From the NCBI GenBank assembly GCA_963082975.1, contig OY720348.1:19273146-19337145 (forward strand): 64,000 nucleotides of DNA. Reading direction: 5' to 3'. The notes under the pieces are model-generated. The model was not told the origin of the DNA, made no database searches, and was given only the letters and a program-made list of their open reading frames with translations. A program made the position numbers and the translations under genes. Position 1 is the first letter of the stretch. Every line of letters starts with the position of its first letter. Positions 34,798 through 44,752 of the stretch are shown one piece after another. The stretch is from Labia minor (taxonomy: Eukaryota; Arthropoda; Insecta; Dermaptera; Spongiphoridae).

Positions 34798-34975
34798 GGA
34801 AACAAATACCTATTTTGATATCCTCGACAAATCTTATTTTTTTGGAAGGGATAAAAAAAATTGGAGAAAATAACTGTTTAGAGCTCAAAGGAGACTACGT
34901 TGAAAAATAAAATAATTTTTTATTCAAAAACCAGTATTTCATTCAAAATGTCACGGACTTATTGACCTTCCCTTG
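34798..34975 (+). mobile_element. mariner 3'-end fragment, copy 3
   Basis: Starts inside the transposase region (ACAAATACCTATTTTGATAT) and runs to an end ACTTATTGACCTTCCCTTG. It directly abuts the right arm, so part of a third copy was joined at the duplication boundary. Confidence 0.75.
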
Positions 34976-36079
34976 TATTTAATTTCATTTTTCTTCTAAT
35001 ACTATTCCAATCTATTTATTAAGAGTAAATATTATAATCTTCTTCTTCCTCGCATTTGCGGGGTCTGCTACTTTGGACAGCCTCCAAGGGCCCTGTCCAT
35101 TTTTGATGCGAACTCAAAGAAAATCTCTAATTGTCGCGAGAGTTTGATGCCGAATCGGAGAGGAGATATGTGAAGGATTTTTAATATATTGAAATGATGG
35201 GATTTGGGATTTGATTATGGTTTGGGACACGACTTCCTCAATGGATGCGAGGAAAAGTTGTCGCTTGCATGAGAAGGATTGCTTCCCTGAAGTGGACCAA
35301 TCTATCTCTATCTGGATCATAGAGTGTCCACCCGCTACTCATGAGGATGGGCCTGGGGAACAATTTTTTCTTTAAATATAATTTTGTTGCTAATCTCAAA
35401 CACTTAACTCCTGGTTAAGAGAATATATTATAATGTCTCTTTATAAAAACGGATTATATGTGTATTGGATGATTATGATGGATATTACCATAATAATTAA
35501 CTCCATGTTTAAAGAGGAATAGTAGTTTCTGATAGTTTTTCTAGATTAGAATTAAAATAAAGCATGCTTTAGGGATGTGGAGATATTTAAATGAATGTTT
35601 TATATATTATAAATAGTGTCAGGGGGAAAGAGAGTATTCTGTTCAGCTTTTGGCAATTTAGGGACTTCAACTCGGAATCTCAATAATGTAATCGGATTAT
35701 TTTCTAATGGGTGTGACGTTTATGACCTTTGAATATTTATAGAGTAATTTGATTCTATCCATTTTATGCTCTTACTTTCTATAATACGATATCTTACATT
35801 TTTTTGAAATTTGATGTTGGAGAATATTCTGATCAATTTCAAAAATATGAATTAGAAAGAGAATATCAAAAGCAAAGAAATGGAAAGCATGCAGTGTTGT
35901 ATTTAGATACGAACTTAAACAAAACATTCTAATTATAATCATCACACTGAGTTGGGGTGAGGTGGGAAGCGAAGGTATGTACCTATGTATAATATATGTA
36001 TATTTATAGATGAAATTTTATTTGAATTTTTTTTTAAGATTTCAAAAAGATTATTAAATTAACAATAATAGGCTAAATA
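34976..36079. other. AT-rich DNA with a GC-richer block
   Basis: 35041-35365 is clearly less AT-rich (CTCGCATTTGCGGGGTCTGC and following). A minus-strand open frame there (35320-35114) is broken upstream and matches nothing I recognise; it may be an unclassified repeat. The remainder shows no signal. Confidence 0.4.
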
Positions 36080-36081
36080 CT

Positions 36082-36135
<54 letters not shown>

Positions 36136-36160
36136 TATATATATATATACATATATATAT
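36080..36160. repeat. (CT)n(TA)n microsatellite
   Basis: A CT run passes directly into TA repeats with a small interruption. Confidence 0.95.
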
Positions 36161-36600
36161 GTTTGTAGTGATCTGGATAGGGTTGGATCGTTGTCTAGGG
36201 GGTAAATTATCTCGATAGAGCAACAACACTTCTTATTTGGGCTTTTCTATAAAATGGATTATTTACAAATAAATACACATATACAAAAATACACACTCTC
36301 TCATCATCATAGCCAACACGAATCTAAACCGAATCTCAGAGAAGAGTCCAAAATGAATCGTCCCCTGCGGGAGTTCTCTATCCAATTTATATTTTAATCC
36401 CGCCCCTGCCGAGCATGGCGGGAGAAGAGGTGGGAGACTTTCTCTTGGACGTCAACACAGGCCCTGTATCGAGCATGATTAGGGAGATATTGAAATTTCC
36501 GCTACCCTATGGTTACATTTTACAACTTAGGACAAGTCAGTGGAGTGAGGAGGTCGAAACACCCTTGTTGCCAACATCCCTTGACCTTAATTTCAATTTC

Positions 36601-36602
<2 letters not shown>
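36161..36602 (+). mobile_element. Possible solo LTR
   Basis: The block starts near TGTTTGTAGTGATCTGG and ends TTTCCACA. It is GC-richer than its surroundings, with CTATAAAATGG and an ACAAATAAATAC signal in the right order for U3-R on the plus strand. It sits inside a TA microsatellite, so a target duplication cannot be judged. Overlapping open frames at 36415-36766 run into the microsatellite and are not credible proteins. Confidence 0.35.

Positions 36603-36632
<30 letters not shown>
36603..36632. repeat. (TA)n microsatellite
   Basis: TA repeat between the LTR-like block and the hAT element. Confidence 0.9.
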
Positions 36633-36635
<3 letters not shown>

Positions 36636-36781
36636 CGCTCGCTCTGGAAGGCGGCAAACCGGGCATTTGTTCGGGCGGAAAATTTGAAGGGCGGCATTTT
36701 TTTATGAATGTAATAAATTTTACAAATATAGAAGCGCCAATTTATTCATTTGCCCTAGCGCCATAAATACTAGTTCGGGCG

Positions 36782-36786
<5 letters not shown>
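36633..36786 (-). mobile_element. hAT-like MITE of the CAGYGCCCG family, inverted
   Basis: The ends TAGCGCTCG and CGGGCGCTG form an imperfect terminal inverted repeat, and the inside matches 5584-5702 inverted. Both sides are TA repeats, consistent with an 8-bp TA-type target duplication, though this cannot be proven. Confidence 0.65.

Positions 36787-36834
<48 letters not shown>
36787..36834. repeat. (TA)n microsatellite
   Basis: A TA run between two hAT elements. It probably formed one tract with the preceding one before insertion. Confidence 0.9.
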
Positions 36835-36837
<3 letters not shown>

Positions 36838-37142
36838 TGGTTCCTAAACTTATTTGGTCAAGCGCCCCCTTTCCAGAAAAAAATTTACTCAGCGCCCCCT
36901 TGGAAATTAACTTATTTTAATTTTATTAACAATTAAACAGAAAGATAAATATACCTGTTTGCAAAATATTATAAATAAAGGTGTAAATTAGAAACATTGA
37001 ATTTATGAATCTATTTATTGATCTCAGAATAGAAAAGTAATATACAAGTAATTTTCCCTAAATGCACCTGTGGCCATCACCGCCCCCCTGGATAGCTCCA
37101 GCGCCCACGAGAGGGCGGTAGCGCCCACTTTGGGAATCACTG
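36835..37142. mobile_element. hAT MITE, 308 bp
   Basis: Begins CAGTGGTTCCTAAACTT and ends CTTTGGGAATCACTG, a typical hAT inverted repeat, with internal GCGCCCCCT-rich subterminal repeats at both ends. The flanks ATATATAT and ATATATGT are compatible with an 8-bp target duplication with one mismatch. Confidence 0.85.
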
Positions 37143-37360
37143 ATATATGTTATCAAGATCGGCCAGAAGACCTTGAATGTGTGGACATATAAGAATGTTT
37201 TATTTCTATATTATAGTTTATAGTATTACTTTTTCAAAAAAAAAAAAAATTAAATAAGAATAATAAATCAAACAAGAAGAAAACGAGAAAAGTAGAAAAA
37301 AACTTGTTTTAATTATTACATTTAGAAAAATGTAAAATATAGAGAAAACTAAAGCTATCA
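37143..37360. other. AT-rich DNA
   Basis: Short A-rich stretch with no recognised feature. Confidence 0.5.
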
Positions 37361-37564
37361 GGCTTTAATTAATTCTTTAATTATTTATTACAATTATTAA
37401 ATGTTGCATCATTGCATCAATCTGATTAAAATGAATGGAACTGGGGTCCTCAATAATACAAACAAACAATTTTAGCTTGCATTATAAGATTAATCCAAGT
37501 AATATCGTCTATTTCTATTCGACACTATTTTCAGTTATGAAATGAACAGCCATTAGAGATTACA
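37361..37564 (+). repeat. Repeat family D, fragment
   Basis: TAATTCTTTAATTATTTATT, GCATCATTGCATCAATCTGA and ACTGGGGTCCTCAATAATAC match 44460-44650 and, diverged, 14690-14790. Confidence 0.7.
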
Positions 37565-37730
37565 CGTATATACGGACTGACAGACAGACGGACAGACATC
37601 ATGCTAAAAATACTTTTTTCTATTAACAAAATGAATGATTCGTAGAGATATGTACAAAACTCCACATGTGAAATTATGTGTGAAAACAATACCTTCCGTT
37701 GCTATTGTCGGTCGGTAAAAATGTAATTTG
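37565..37730 (+). repeat. Repeat family B, 3' fragment
   Basis: Same truncated end as 2515-2655, immediately upstream of the zinc-finger locus. Confidence 0.75.
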
Positions 37731-37955
37731 TAGACAGCAGCGCCATCTAACAACGATAAGAGTAAAAGCACATAACGTTTCCGGAAGTCAAATTTGCGTG
37801 TCACTCACCTGGTATCTTAAAGACAAATATTTGGTTGTTATTTTAATTGTAAATCAAAATCCTAATTTAAAACGTTTATATCACAGGCCATCTGGTTTAT
37901 ATTACTTATTACCTATTATATATTTTATAATTGGTAATACATTAATCAAGTAAAA

Positions 37956-38001
37956 ATGGATCTTTTTTCAAAAGAAGACACAAAATATCCAATATATATA
38001 G
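37956..38001 (+). CDS. Alternative first exon of the zinc-finger gene
   Basis: An ATG followed by 15 codons and one split base, ending at a GGTAATT donor. It is closely similar to the exon at 38450-38495 and encodes nearly the same leader peptide with a few substitutions. Its phase also fits the acceptor at 38665, so it could act as an alternative start. Its 5' flank (37731-37955) matches the flank of the pseudogene at 2656-2897, so this may be the ancestral first exon and 38450 the duplicate. Which is used cannot be told from sequence. Confidence 0.5.
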
Positions 38002-38449
38002 GTAATTATATTTCAATGTTTTTTCATCTAAAGTAATGTTAATTATAACTAAAATGGTAATTATACAAATATGTTACTCCAATATGGATTTGGATAAAAC
38101 TTTACCAGTGCAATCCTTTTTTTCATTCTAATAAACTTTTCTTATAAATTTTTTGCGGGACGTTCCTAGTTTACGGGATAAAAACTATTAAATTTGTCAA
38201 ATACATCTATTAAATTTAAATTATTTTGTAAAAAAATTAAATATTTGTTTAATAAATAATATTATTCCTTAAATATAAAAAAATATAAAATATTCTATAA
38301 ATATAAAAAATATTATTTTAAACAGAATTAAATATTATTTGAATAAAAATAAAATACTTTTTATAGCTAAAATTAAATATTTATTTATTTCTTTAACATT
38401 TTCCGGTAATTTTTATTTCTATTAATTAATCAACATTAATCAATTAAAA

Positions 38450-38495
38450 ATGGATCTTTCTTCACAAGAAAACAGAAAATATCCAGTATATATAG
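38450..38495 (+). CDS. C2H2 zinc-finger gene, first coding exon
   Basis: ATG and 15 codons encode a short leader (MDLSSQENRKYPVYI) and end with the first base of a Gly codon before a GTTATT donor. The 169-bp intron ends in TTCTTTTTTTTAG at 38664. I chose this split because the long open frame in the next exon has no good start before its first Cys-x2-Cys pair, and the same exon pair is preserved in the pseudogene at 2898-3632. Confidence 0.7.
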
Positions 38496-38664
38496 GTTAT
38501 TTTTTATTTCTATGTTATTTTCATCTAAAGTAAAGTTAATTGTCCGTAAAATTATTTTTTTTAATATTATTTATAATGATATTATTCCTTAAATTGAATT
38601 ATAAAATAGTTAGATATATAAAAATATTAAGATTTAAAATAACGAAAACAATTCTTTTTTTTAG

Positions 38665-39863
38665 GTCCTCTATATTCTTGTGTTTATTGTCATATGAATT
38701 TTATAAGCGAGGAATTTTTATCTAAACATCTAAAAAAATGTTTTCATAAAAAAATATTTTCCATTTTCAAAAATGATGTAAAACTCAAAAAGGATACAGA
38801 GATATATTTAGAGGAAAAATTTAAAGAAGAAACTGATTCAAACCATACGGAAGACGATCGTTTACAATGTAATTATTTTAAAGAGAAATTTAATGATAAA
38901 TCAAATTTAAAAACACATTTATTAATTCATTCAGGAGAAAAAACATTTGAATGTAATTATTGTGAAAAGAAATTTAATGATAAATCAAATTTAAAAAGAC
39001 ATTTATTAATTCATACAGGAGAAAAACCTTTTGAATGTAATTATTGTAAAAAGAAATTTAATGATAAATCAAATTTAAAAACACATTTATTAATTCATTC
39101 AGGAGAAAAAACATTTGAATGTAATTATTGTGAAAAGAAATTTAATTGGAAATCACATTTAAAATCACATTTATTAATTCATTCAGGAGAAAAACCTTTT
39201 GAATGTAATTATTGTGAAAAGAAATTTAATCAAAAATCAAATTTAACAACACATTTATTAATTCATTCAGGAGAAAAACCTTTTGAATGTAATTATTGTG
39301 AAAAGAAATTTAATTGGAAATCACATTTAAAATCACATTTATTAATTCATTCAGGAGAAAAACCTTTTGAATGTAATTATTGTAAAAAGAAATTTAATCT
39401 GAAATCAGATTTAAAGAGACATTTATTAATTCATACAGGCGAAAAACCTTATGAATGTAATTATTGTGAAAAGAAATTTAATCAAAAATCAACTTTAAAC
39501 ACACATTTATTAATTCATTCAGGAGAAAAAACATTTGAATGTAATTATTGTGAAAAGAAATTTAATTGGAAATCAAATTTAGATAGACATTTATTAATTC
39601 ATTCAGGAGAAAAAACATTTGAATGTAATTATTGTGAAAAGAAATTTAATCAAAAATCAAATTTAACAACACATTTATTAATTCATACAGGCGAAAAACC
39701 TTATGAATGTAATTATTGTGAAAAGAAATTTAATCAAAAATCAAATTTAAATGAACATATATTAATTCATACTGGAGAAAAACCTTTTGAATGTAATTAT
39801 TGTGAAAAGAAATTTAATGTGAAATCAAATTTGAGAAAACATTTATTAATTCATACGAGATAA
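38665..39863 (+). CDS. C2H2 zinc-finger protein, main exon
   Basis: With exon 1 this gives 414 residues. It opens with a Cys-x2-Cys-x12-His-x3-Cys finger (CVYC...HLKKC), then a charged linker, one degenerate finger (second Cys replaced by Phe) and 11 canonical C2H2 fingers of the form ECNYCEKKFN..SNL..HLLIH joined by TGEKP/SGEKT linkers. The repeats are 84 bp and nearly identical, differing mainly at helix positions -1, 3, 5 and 6, the DNA contacts. Expected role: sequence-specific nuclear DNA-binding protein; no effector domain is seen and the target is unknown. The TAA at 39861-39863 falls in a linker where other units have GGA GAA AAA. A further intact finger follows in frame (39864-39947) and ends at its own TGA. 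Confidence 0.85.
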
Positions 39864-39947
39864 AAACCTTTTGAATGTAATTATTGTGAAAAGAAATTTA
39901 ATCAGAAATCACATTTAGATAAACATTTATTAATACATAATGTTTGA
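39864..39947 (+). pseudogene. Orphan last zinc finger after the stop
   Basis: In frame with the upstream array, this encodes a complete canonical finger (FECNYCEKKFNQKSHLDKHL) and ends at TGA 39945-39947. It has no start of its own. It would be translated only by readthrough of TAA 39861 or if that stop is an allele or assembly error. Confidence 0.75.
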
Positions 39948-40255
39948 AAAATAGGATTAATAATAAAAACAACATTTTCTTTAAATATAGCTTTTATATT
40001 TTATATCACAAATTATAGTTTAAATCAATAAAACCTGATTTATTCAACTTGGTATTTATATTTAATATTTTATTTCCTCTATTAATAAATACATTATTAC
40101 TAATTATCTATTATATTTAAGAATCCTATCATTTTATTATCCATAGGTTTATTTATTTATTATTTATTTATACAATATGTCTATGATTCTTTCATTTTAC
40201 TAATCAAAAATTGTAAATATAAAAAAGAAACTTAATAATATTTAACATTTATTAA
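39948..40255 (+). other. Zinc-finger gene 3' flank
   Basis: AATAAA signals near 39962 and 40025 are suitable poly-A sites. The rest is AT-rich. Confidence 0.5.
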
Positions 40256-40314
40256 TGCATACCTGGTTCACCGAGCCACCGATCGGTCAATAAAAAAATT
40301 ATCTTATCTTATTA
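40256..40314 (-). repeat. Family D end with ACCTGG module, left of the Helitron
   Basis: ACCTGGTTCACCGAGCCACC is followed by ATCTTATCTTATTA, which is the family D edge interrupted by the Helitron. The continuation (CTAGCTAAAATTG) is found at 42125. Confidence 0.7.
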
Positions 40315-40358
40315 TCTATCTATCTATCTATATATATAAAAGGCAATGTCTGTGTGTG

Positions 40359-40393
<35 letters not shown>

Positions 40394-42122
40394 AGACTCA
40401 AAAACTACCCGTCCGATTACGGTGAAACTTTCAGGAATTGTTGTGGGCATACCAAGGAAGGTTTTAGTGTAGTTAAATCCAAAATTAATTTAATTAGTAA
40501 TATATTGCCAAAAATCTGTAGTGTCACAAAACTATCGACAGATGGCGCTACATATAATTTTCAAAATTCAAATATTTTAAATTTTTTTTAAACTTAATAT
40601 TTCTAACTTTGTATTACAATACAATAATGAGACGGAATTGTTGTGTGTTAAATTAGATTTTATAAATTGAAAACCATTAGTTATACTCTTAAGTTATTTA
40701 GTTTTATTGATCACATATCTGGAAAAAATCATCTTCATTAGTTTTTTTATATTTAAATGTATATATGTGACCTCACAGTTACCGCCTTTTAGATATATAT
40801 CTATTCTTAAAATAAAATTAAAAATATTTATATTATATTCATATATATGTAAAATAATAATTATATTATTTTAATATTCCTATAAGTTGGTATCACAATT
40901 TATTATTATTATGAATTATTTATAAGTAATTAATATTATTAATTGGTATTAATAAATAAATAATATTAATTATATTAACTTAATATTTCTAACTTTGTAT
41001 TACAATAATGAGACGGAATTGTTGTGTGTTAAATTAGATTTAATTAAAGATTGAATTTAGAATAATTAAAAGGGTTATTGAAACCGCGTATGCTGATTAG
41101 GGAATGACAAGATTGAATAGGTTCAATTAAAAAATGCTTATATAAAATTATGACTAAAAATGATTTATTTAATAAAACTATAAGAATTTAAATTACAATT
41201 TAATTAATTTTTTGTGAATAAATAAACATATATAAAAAACTATATATAAAATTTGAATTTTCATTTATTCATTCATTTAAAATTATTTTCCGATTGTTCC
41301 TTTAAAATAACCCCTCTTAGGGGGTCGGAAGGGGAGGCAACATAAGGGAATTTTCTTTCACTTTGTTATTGGGAAAAACCAGGGGGGGGGACAGTCTTAC
41401 CAGGAAAAACCCAAATTGTCAGCGTCCACTCTGGGGTTTTAAACAGTTTTAAAGGAAATGTTAATTATAAGTTCATTTCTCAACGAGTTGTAACTTTAAA
41501 TTATTTTTATTAATGTTAATTATAAGTTCATTTCTCAACGAGTTGTATCTTTAAATTATTTTTATTAATTTAATTAATTATAATTAATTTATAGCCAATA
41601 ATAGTTTATTATAGCTAATAATTTTTTTAATTTTTAGTGTAATTTGCACGATCATTATTTATAAAAAAAAAAAAAACACATTTTGCAATTTCCCAGAAAG
41701 GCTGTTTTTGAGATGTAAGTATAAGTTAGTTTTATGAATAAAAAATATTTATTTTAATAATATTTTAGAATCAAATTACGAAATTAATAATATGGGACAG
41801 GGTAGGATTTGGTTGTAGCTCAGGATAGGGACTCTTAGAGAAAAGTGGATTCTGCGGCTAAGAACTTTCGAAAACTGTATAGACACAGAGTTAGATAAAT
41901 ATAACATATGCAATAATAATATATAATTAATTTACTGATTAAATTAAAATATATATTTTCTAAGAAAACAAATATATGTCTTATCTACTTATACTGATTG
42001 AAACAAAATGGATGAAAACCTTTTACATACAGACTTTCAACCAAATACTACACTCGGGGGTACAGGGGGCGGAGCCCCCGTCTAGATGTGAAGAGCGCCT
42101 GGAAGGCGCTCTGATCAGCTAG
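40315..42122 (+). mobile_element. Helitron, non-autonomous, 1808 bp
   Basis: The 5' end is TC followed by TATC repeats and TATATATATAAAAGGCAATG, then a TGTCTG-rich tract and the conserved ACTCAAAAACTACCCGTCCG block of animal Helitrons. The 3' end is a 9-bp hairpin (AGAGCGCCT...AGGCGCTCT, 42092-42112) ten bases before CTAG (42119-42122). The empty site is visible at 45585-45610: ATCTTATCTTATTA joined to TGCTAGCTAAAATTG, giving insertion between A and T with no duplication, as Helitrons do. A second hairpin, GGGGGC GGA GCCCCC with its own CTAG (42082-42085), lies 37 bases inside. No Rep/helicase is present. The interior holds family D sequence (40724-40980), an RTE-like fragment (41797-41905) and two short duplications. 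Confidence 0.9.
41797..41905 (+). mobile_element. RTE-like 3' fragment inside the Helitron
   Basis: GGTTGTAGCTCAGGATAGGG through AAGAACTTTCGAAAACTGTA and an ACAGAGTTAGATAAATA tail matches the 3' end of the non-LTR family at 3957-4050 and 9510-9597. Confidence 0.65.
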
Positions 42123-42895
42123 TACTAGCTAAAATTGTATATATCTATCTATCTATCTATTTATCTATATTGGTTCTCAAAAACCGCTCTAACGATTTTT
42201 TTCAAATTCACACTAGATATAGTATTTATAAAGAAAAATTAAGTTTTATTGATGATATCTCTTGAAACATTCAGCTTCATTATTAATTTCTTAATTGAAA
42301 ATTATATATGGAAAACGTCAAAATTGGCATCCATTTTTATTTGTATTAATATTTTTTTTTATTTAAAATATTTTAAAATTTATTATTTAATTTCGAAATA
42401 AAATTAAAAATATTTATTTTTAATAAAATATATATAGATATTTATTAATCTCTCTCAAAAAAAAAAAAATAAATAAAAAACATCAAATACTGCTAAGATA
42501 GTAAAAAAATGACAATTTTTTATCTAAATATATATAGTACAGAGGCTAGAGTGATGTTTTAACGAGTGGATTTCGTCGGTTCGAAACTCGCCGGGTGAAT
42601 CGTTATTTAAAAATGAAAATAATGATTTTGTTATTTTTTTTTCTTTTTATCTATTGTTTACTTTTTAATAAATTACTATTTTATATTTATTTATTCATTG
42701 TTCTTTTATTAATTAAGTTTTAGATAGTTTTATAATTTTTAATATTTTTTCAATAAAATATTATTTAATATATTTATTAATATTATTTTATTTATTATTA
42801 TTGAGTACCCGAAGTTCCATTCATTTTAATCAGATTGATGCAATGATGCAACAGTTAATAATTGTAATATTGTAATAAATTTCTATCTTGAAAAT
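42123..42895 (-). repeat. Repeat family D copy interrupted by the Helitron
   Basis: Inverted relative to 14640-15435: TCAAAAACCGCTCTAACGAT, CACACTAGATATAGTATTTA, CATTATTAATTTCTTAATTG, AATCTCTCTCAAAA and finally CATTTTAATCAGATTGATGC. Confidence 0.75.
42543..42602 (+). repeat. tRNA-like segment within family D
   Basis: GGCTAGAGTGATGTTTTAAC followed by GTCGGTTCGAAACTCGCC has the box B consensus. A related segment is at 46328-46390 (GGATCGAAACTCGCCGCGTG). It may be a SINE head captured by the D family. Confidence 0.4.
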
Positions 42896-43147
42896 TGTTA
42901 CATATTATTCAGGATATTTTAAAAACAAATTCTTTCTTTAATTAATTTTCATTTTTTCTATAAGTCAGATATATTTCCAAATATTAAATAATTTTTGAAG
43001 TGAAAACTTCTTTAGCGGCGTTGAGCACTTTTGCGGGATGGGGAAAAAGTATAGAACTCTCGTGATCGTGACCAACACCATGAAGCTAGCACATTACGTC
43101 TGCTTTCAAATTTCTTATAACAGAGCGCGAAATTTGAATTGTCATTA
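42896..43147 (+). repeat. GAAGTGAAA/CTTCTT hairpin block, copy 1
   Basis: TGAAGTGAAAACTTCTTTAGCGGCGTT near 43000 opens a block that resembles the inner arms of the palindrome at 47800 and 48030. Confidence 0.5.
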
Positions 43148-43298
43148 GAACTGTTTTATAAATTATCTCTAACATATAAATATATATTTATTATGTAAAG
43201 TTCATTTCATATATACATATATAATCAAAATTATACGAAATGAACTTCACATAATAAATATATATTTTATGTTAGAGATAAGAATTATAAAACAGTTC
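43148..43298. repeat. Imperfect hairpin with ~65-bp arms
   Basis: GAACTGTTTTATAAATTATC (and onwards through AAAGTTCATTTCATA) is matched in reverse by CGAAATGAACTTCACATAAT through ATAAAACAGTTC, with a loop of about 20 bases. Confidence 0.85.
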
Positions 43299-43649
43299 GT
43301 ATTGCAATATTTTAAACAAAGTTGTGTATTTATATATATATAAATATAAGTTACAAATTTGTTTAAAATATATGTTTAAAATAATATATAAGTTATATAT
43401 ATATACATGCATATGAAATTCATCTTTCTCGTGAAATAGCGCGAATTTCGTCTGTTTTAAAATTTCTTACGCAGAAGTTTTCACTTCTGTCGGCCAGTCC
43501 CACGACTGCCAATTTTGCTTTTTTAATTCCGAAAAGCTGCAAAGCACGTTTTTTTGTCTTTAGTTTGTTTTATAACCACTTGGGGCGCTAAACAGTTTTT
43601 CAAAAAAACACTATAGAAAAAAAATATATGTACCTATATATTATATATT
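43299..43649. other. AT-rich DNA with a second GAAGTGAAA-type hairpin
   Basis: TTCTTACGCAGAAGTTTTCACTTCTG (43458-43483) mirrors the opening motif at 43000, so 43000-43485 has inverted ends like the larger palindrome downstream. No coding sense is seen. Confidence 0.5.
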
Positions 43650-44752
43650 TATGTATTATTGAGGAGCACAAGTTCATTAATTTTAATCAGATTGATGCAA
43701 ATGTGTAACATTTAATAATTGTAATAAATAATTAAAGAATTGTGTATCAATATTTTTTAAAGGGTAGAGCGAGAGCTCGGTGTCCCAGGTATTAATATTA
43801 CCAGCCAAATCCAATAATAATGAATCATTTTTTTTAACTTAAGTACCGAGCCGAGGCTCGGGGTCCCGGTACTTCCTTATTATTGGTTTTGGATGGTAAT
43901 ATTAATACCTGATTCACCAAATCGTCATTCAAATAATTTAAAAGAACATAAATAAAAAAAAATAGTCATAAAACATACACCCCATAAACGTGGTAGAAAA
44001 GAAAAGAATGGTCTTAAAAAATTATTTATTTAGAGATAAAACTAACATTTCAGCTATGCTGCTATTATGCTTTTCTTATATTATTCCTGGTACATTATTA
44101 GATCATACCTGGTTCACCCTGCCGCAGCTCTATCATTAAAAAAATGATTCCTAATTATTGGGTTTGGCTGGTAATACTAATAACTGGTTCACCGAGACAC
44201 CGTTCAAGTAATTTAAATGAACTTAAATGACTAATAAAACATATACTCCTTAAACGTATGTATTAATGTACTGAAAGACAGAAAAGTAGGCCTGTTGATA
44301 TAAAATATATATTTTCGTAAATTTGATTTACACGTTTATATATATACCTCGGCTCGGTACTTAAGTTTAAAAAAATGATTCATTATTATTGGGTTTGGCT
44401 GATAATATTAATACCTGGGACACCGAGCTCTCGCTCGACCCTTTAAAAAATATTAATATACAATTCTTTAATTAATTATTACAATTATTAAATGTTGCAT
44501 CATTGCATCAATCTGATTAAAATGAATTGAACTGGGGTCCTCAATAATACAAACAAACAATTTTAGCTAGCATAATAAGATTAATCCAAGTAATATCGTC
44601 TATTTCTGTTCGAAACTATTTTCAGTTATGAAATGAACAGTCAGTAGAGAGTAAAAAAATTGTAATTGAAGGCCGCCGTTTTTTAAAATAATTAAATTAT
44701 TTTATAGATTATAAAATAAAAATTATTGTATTAACATTAAAAATATTGAAAT
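43650..44752. repeat. Cluster of family D fragments and ACCTGG modules
   Basis: D fragments lie at 43650-43830 (inverted) and 44440-44650. Between them stand modules ACCTGATTCACC (43908), ACCTGGTTCACC (44107), ACTGGTTCACC (44180) and ACCTGGGACACC (44413), each preceded by TTATTGGGTTTGGCTGGTAA-like sequence. No gene is seen. Confidence 0.6.

Noticed and set aside
36415-36766. Two overlapping plus-strand frames
   Set aside because: Both run from the LTR-like block through a TA microsatellite into a hAT element.
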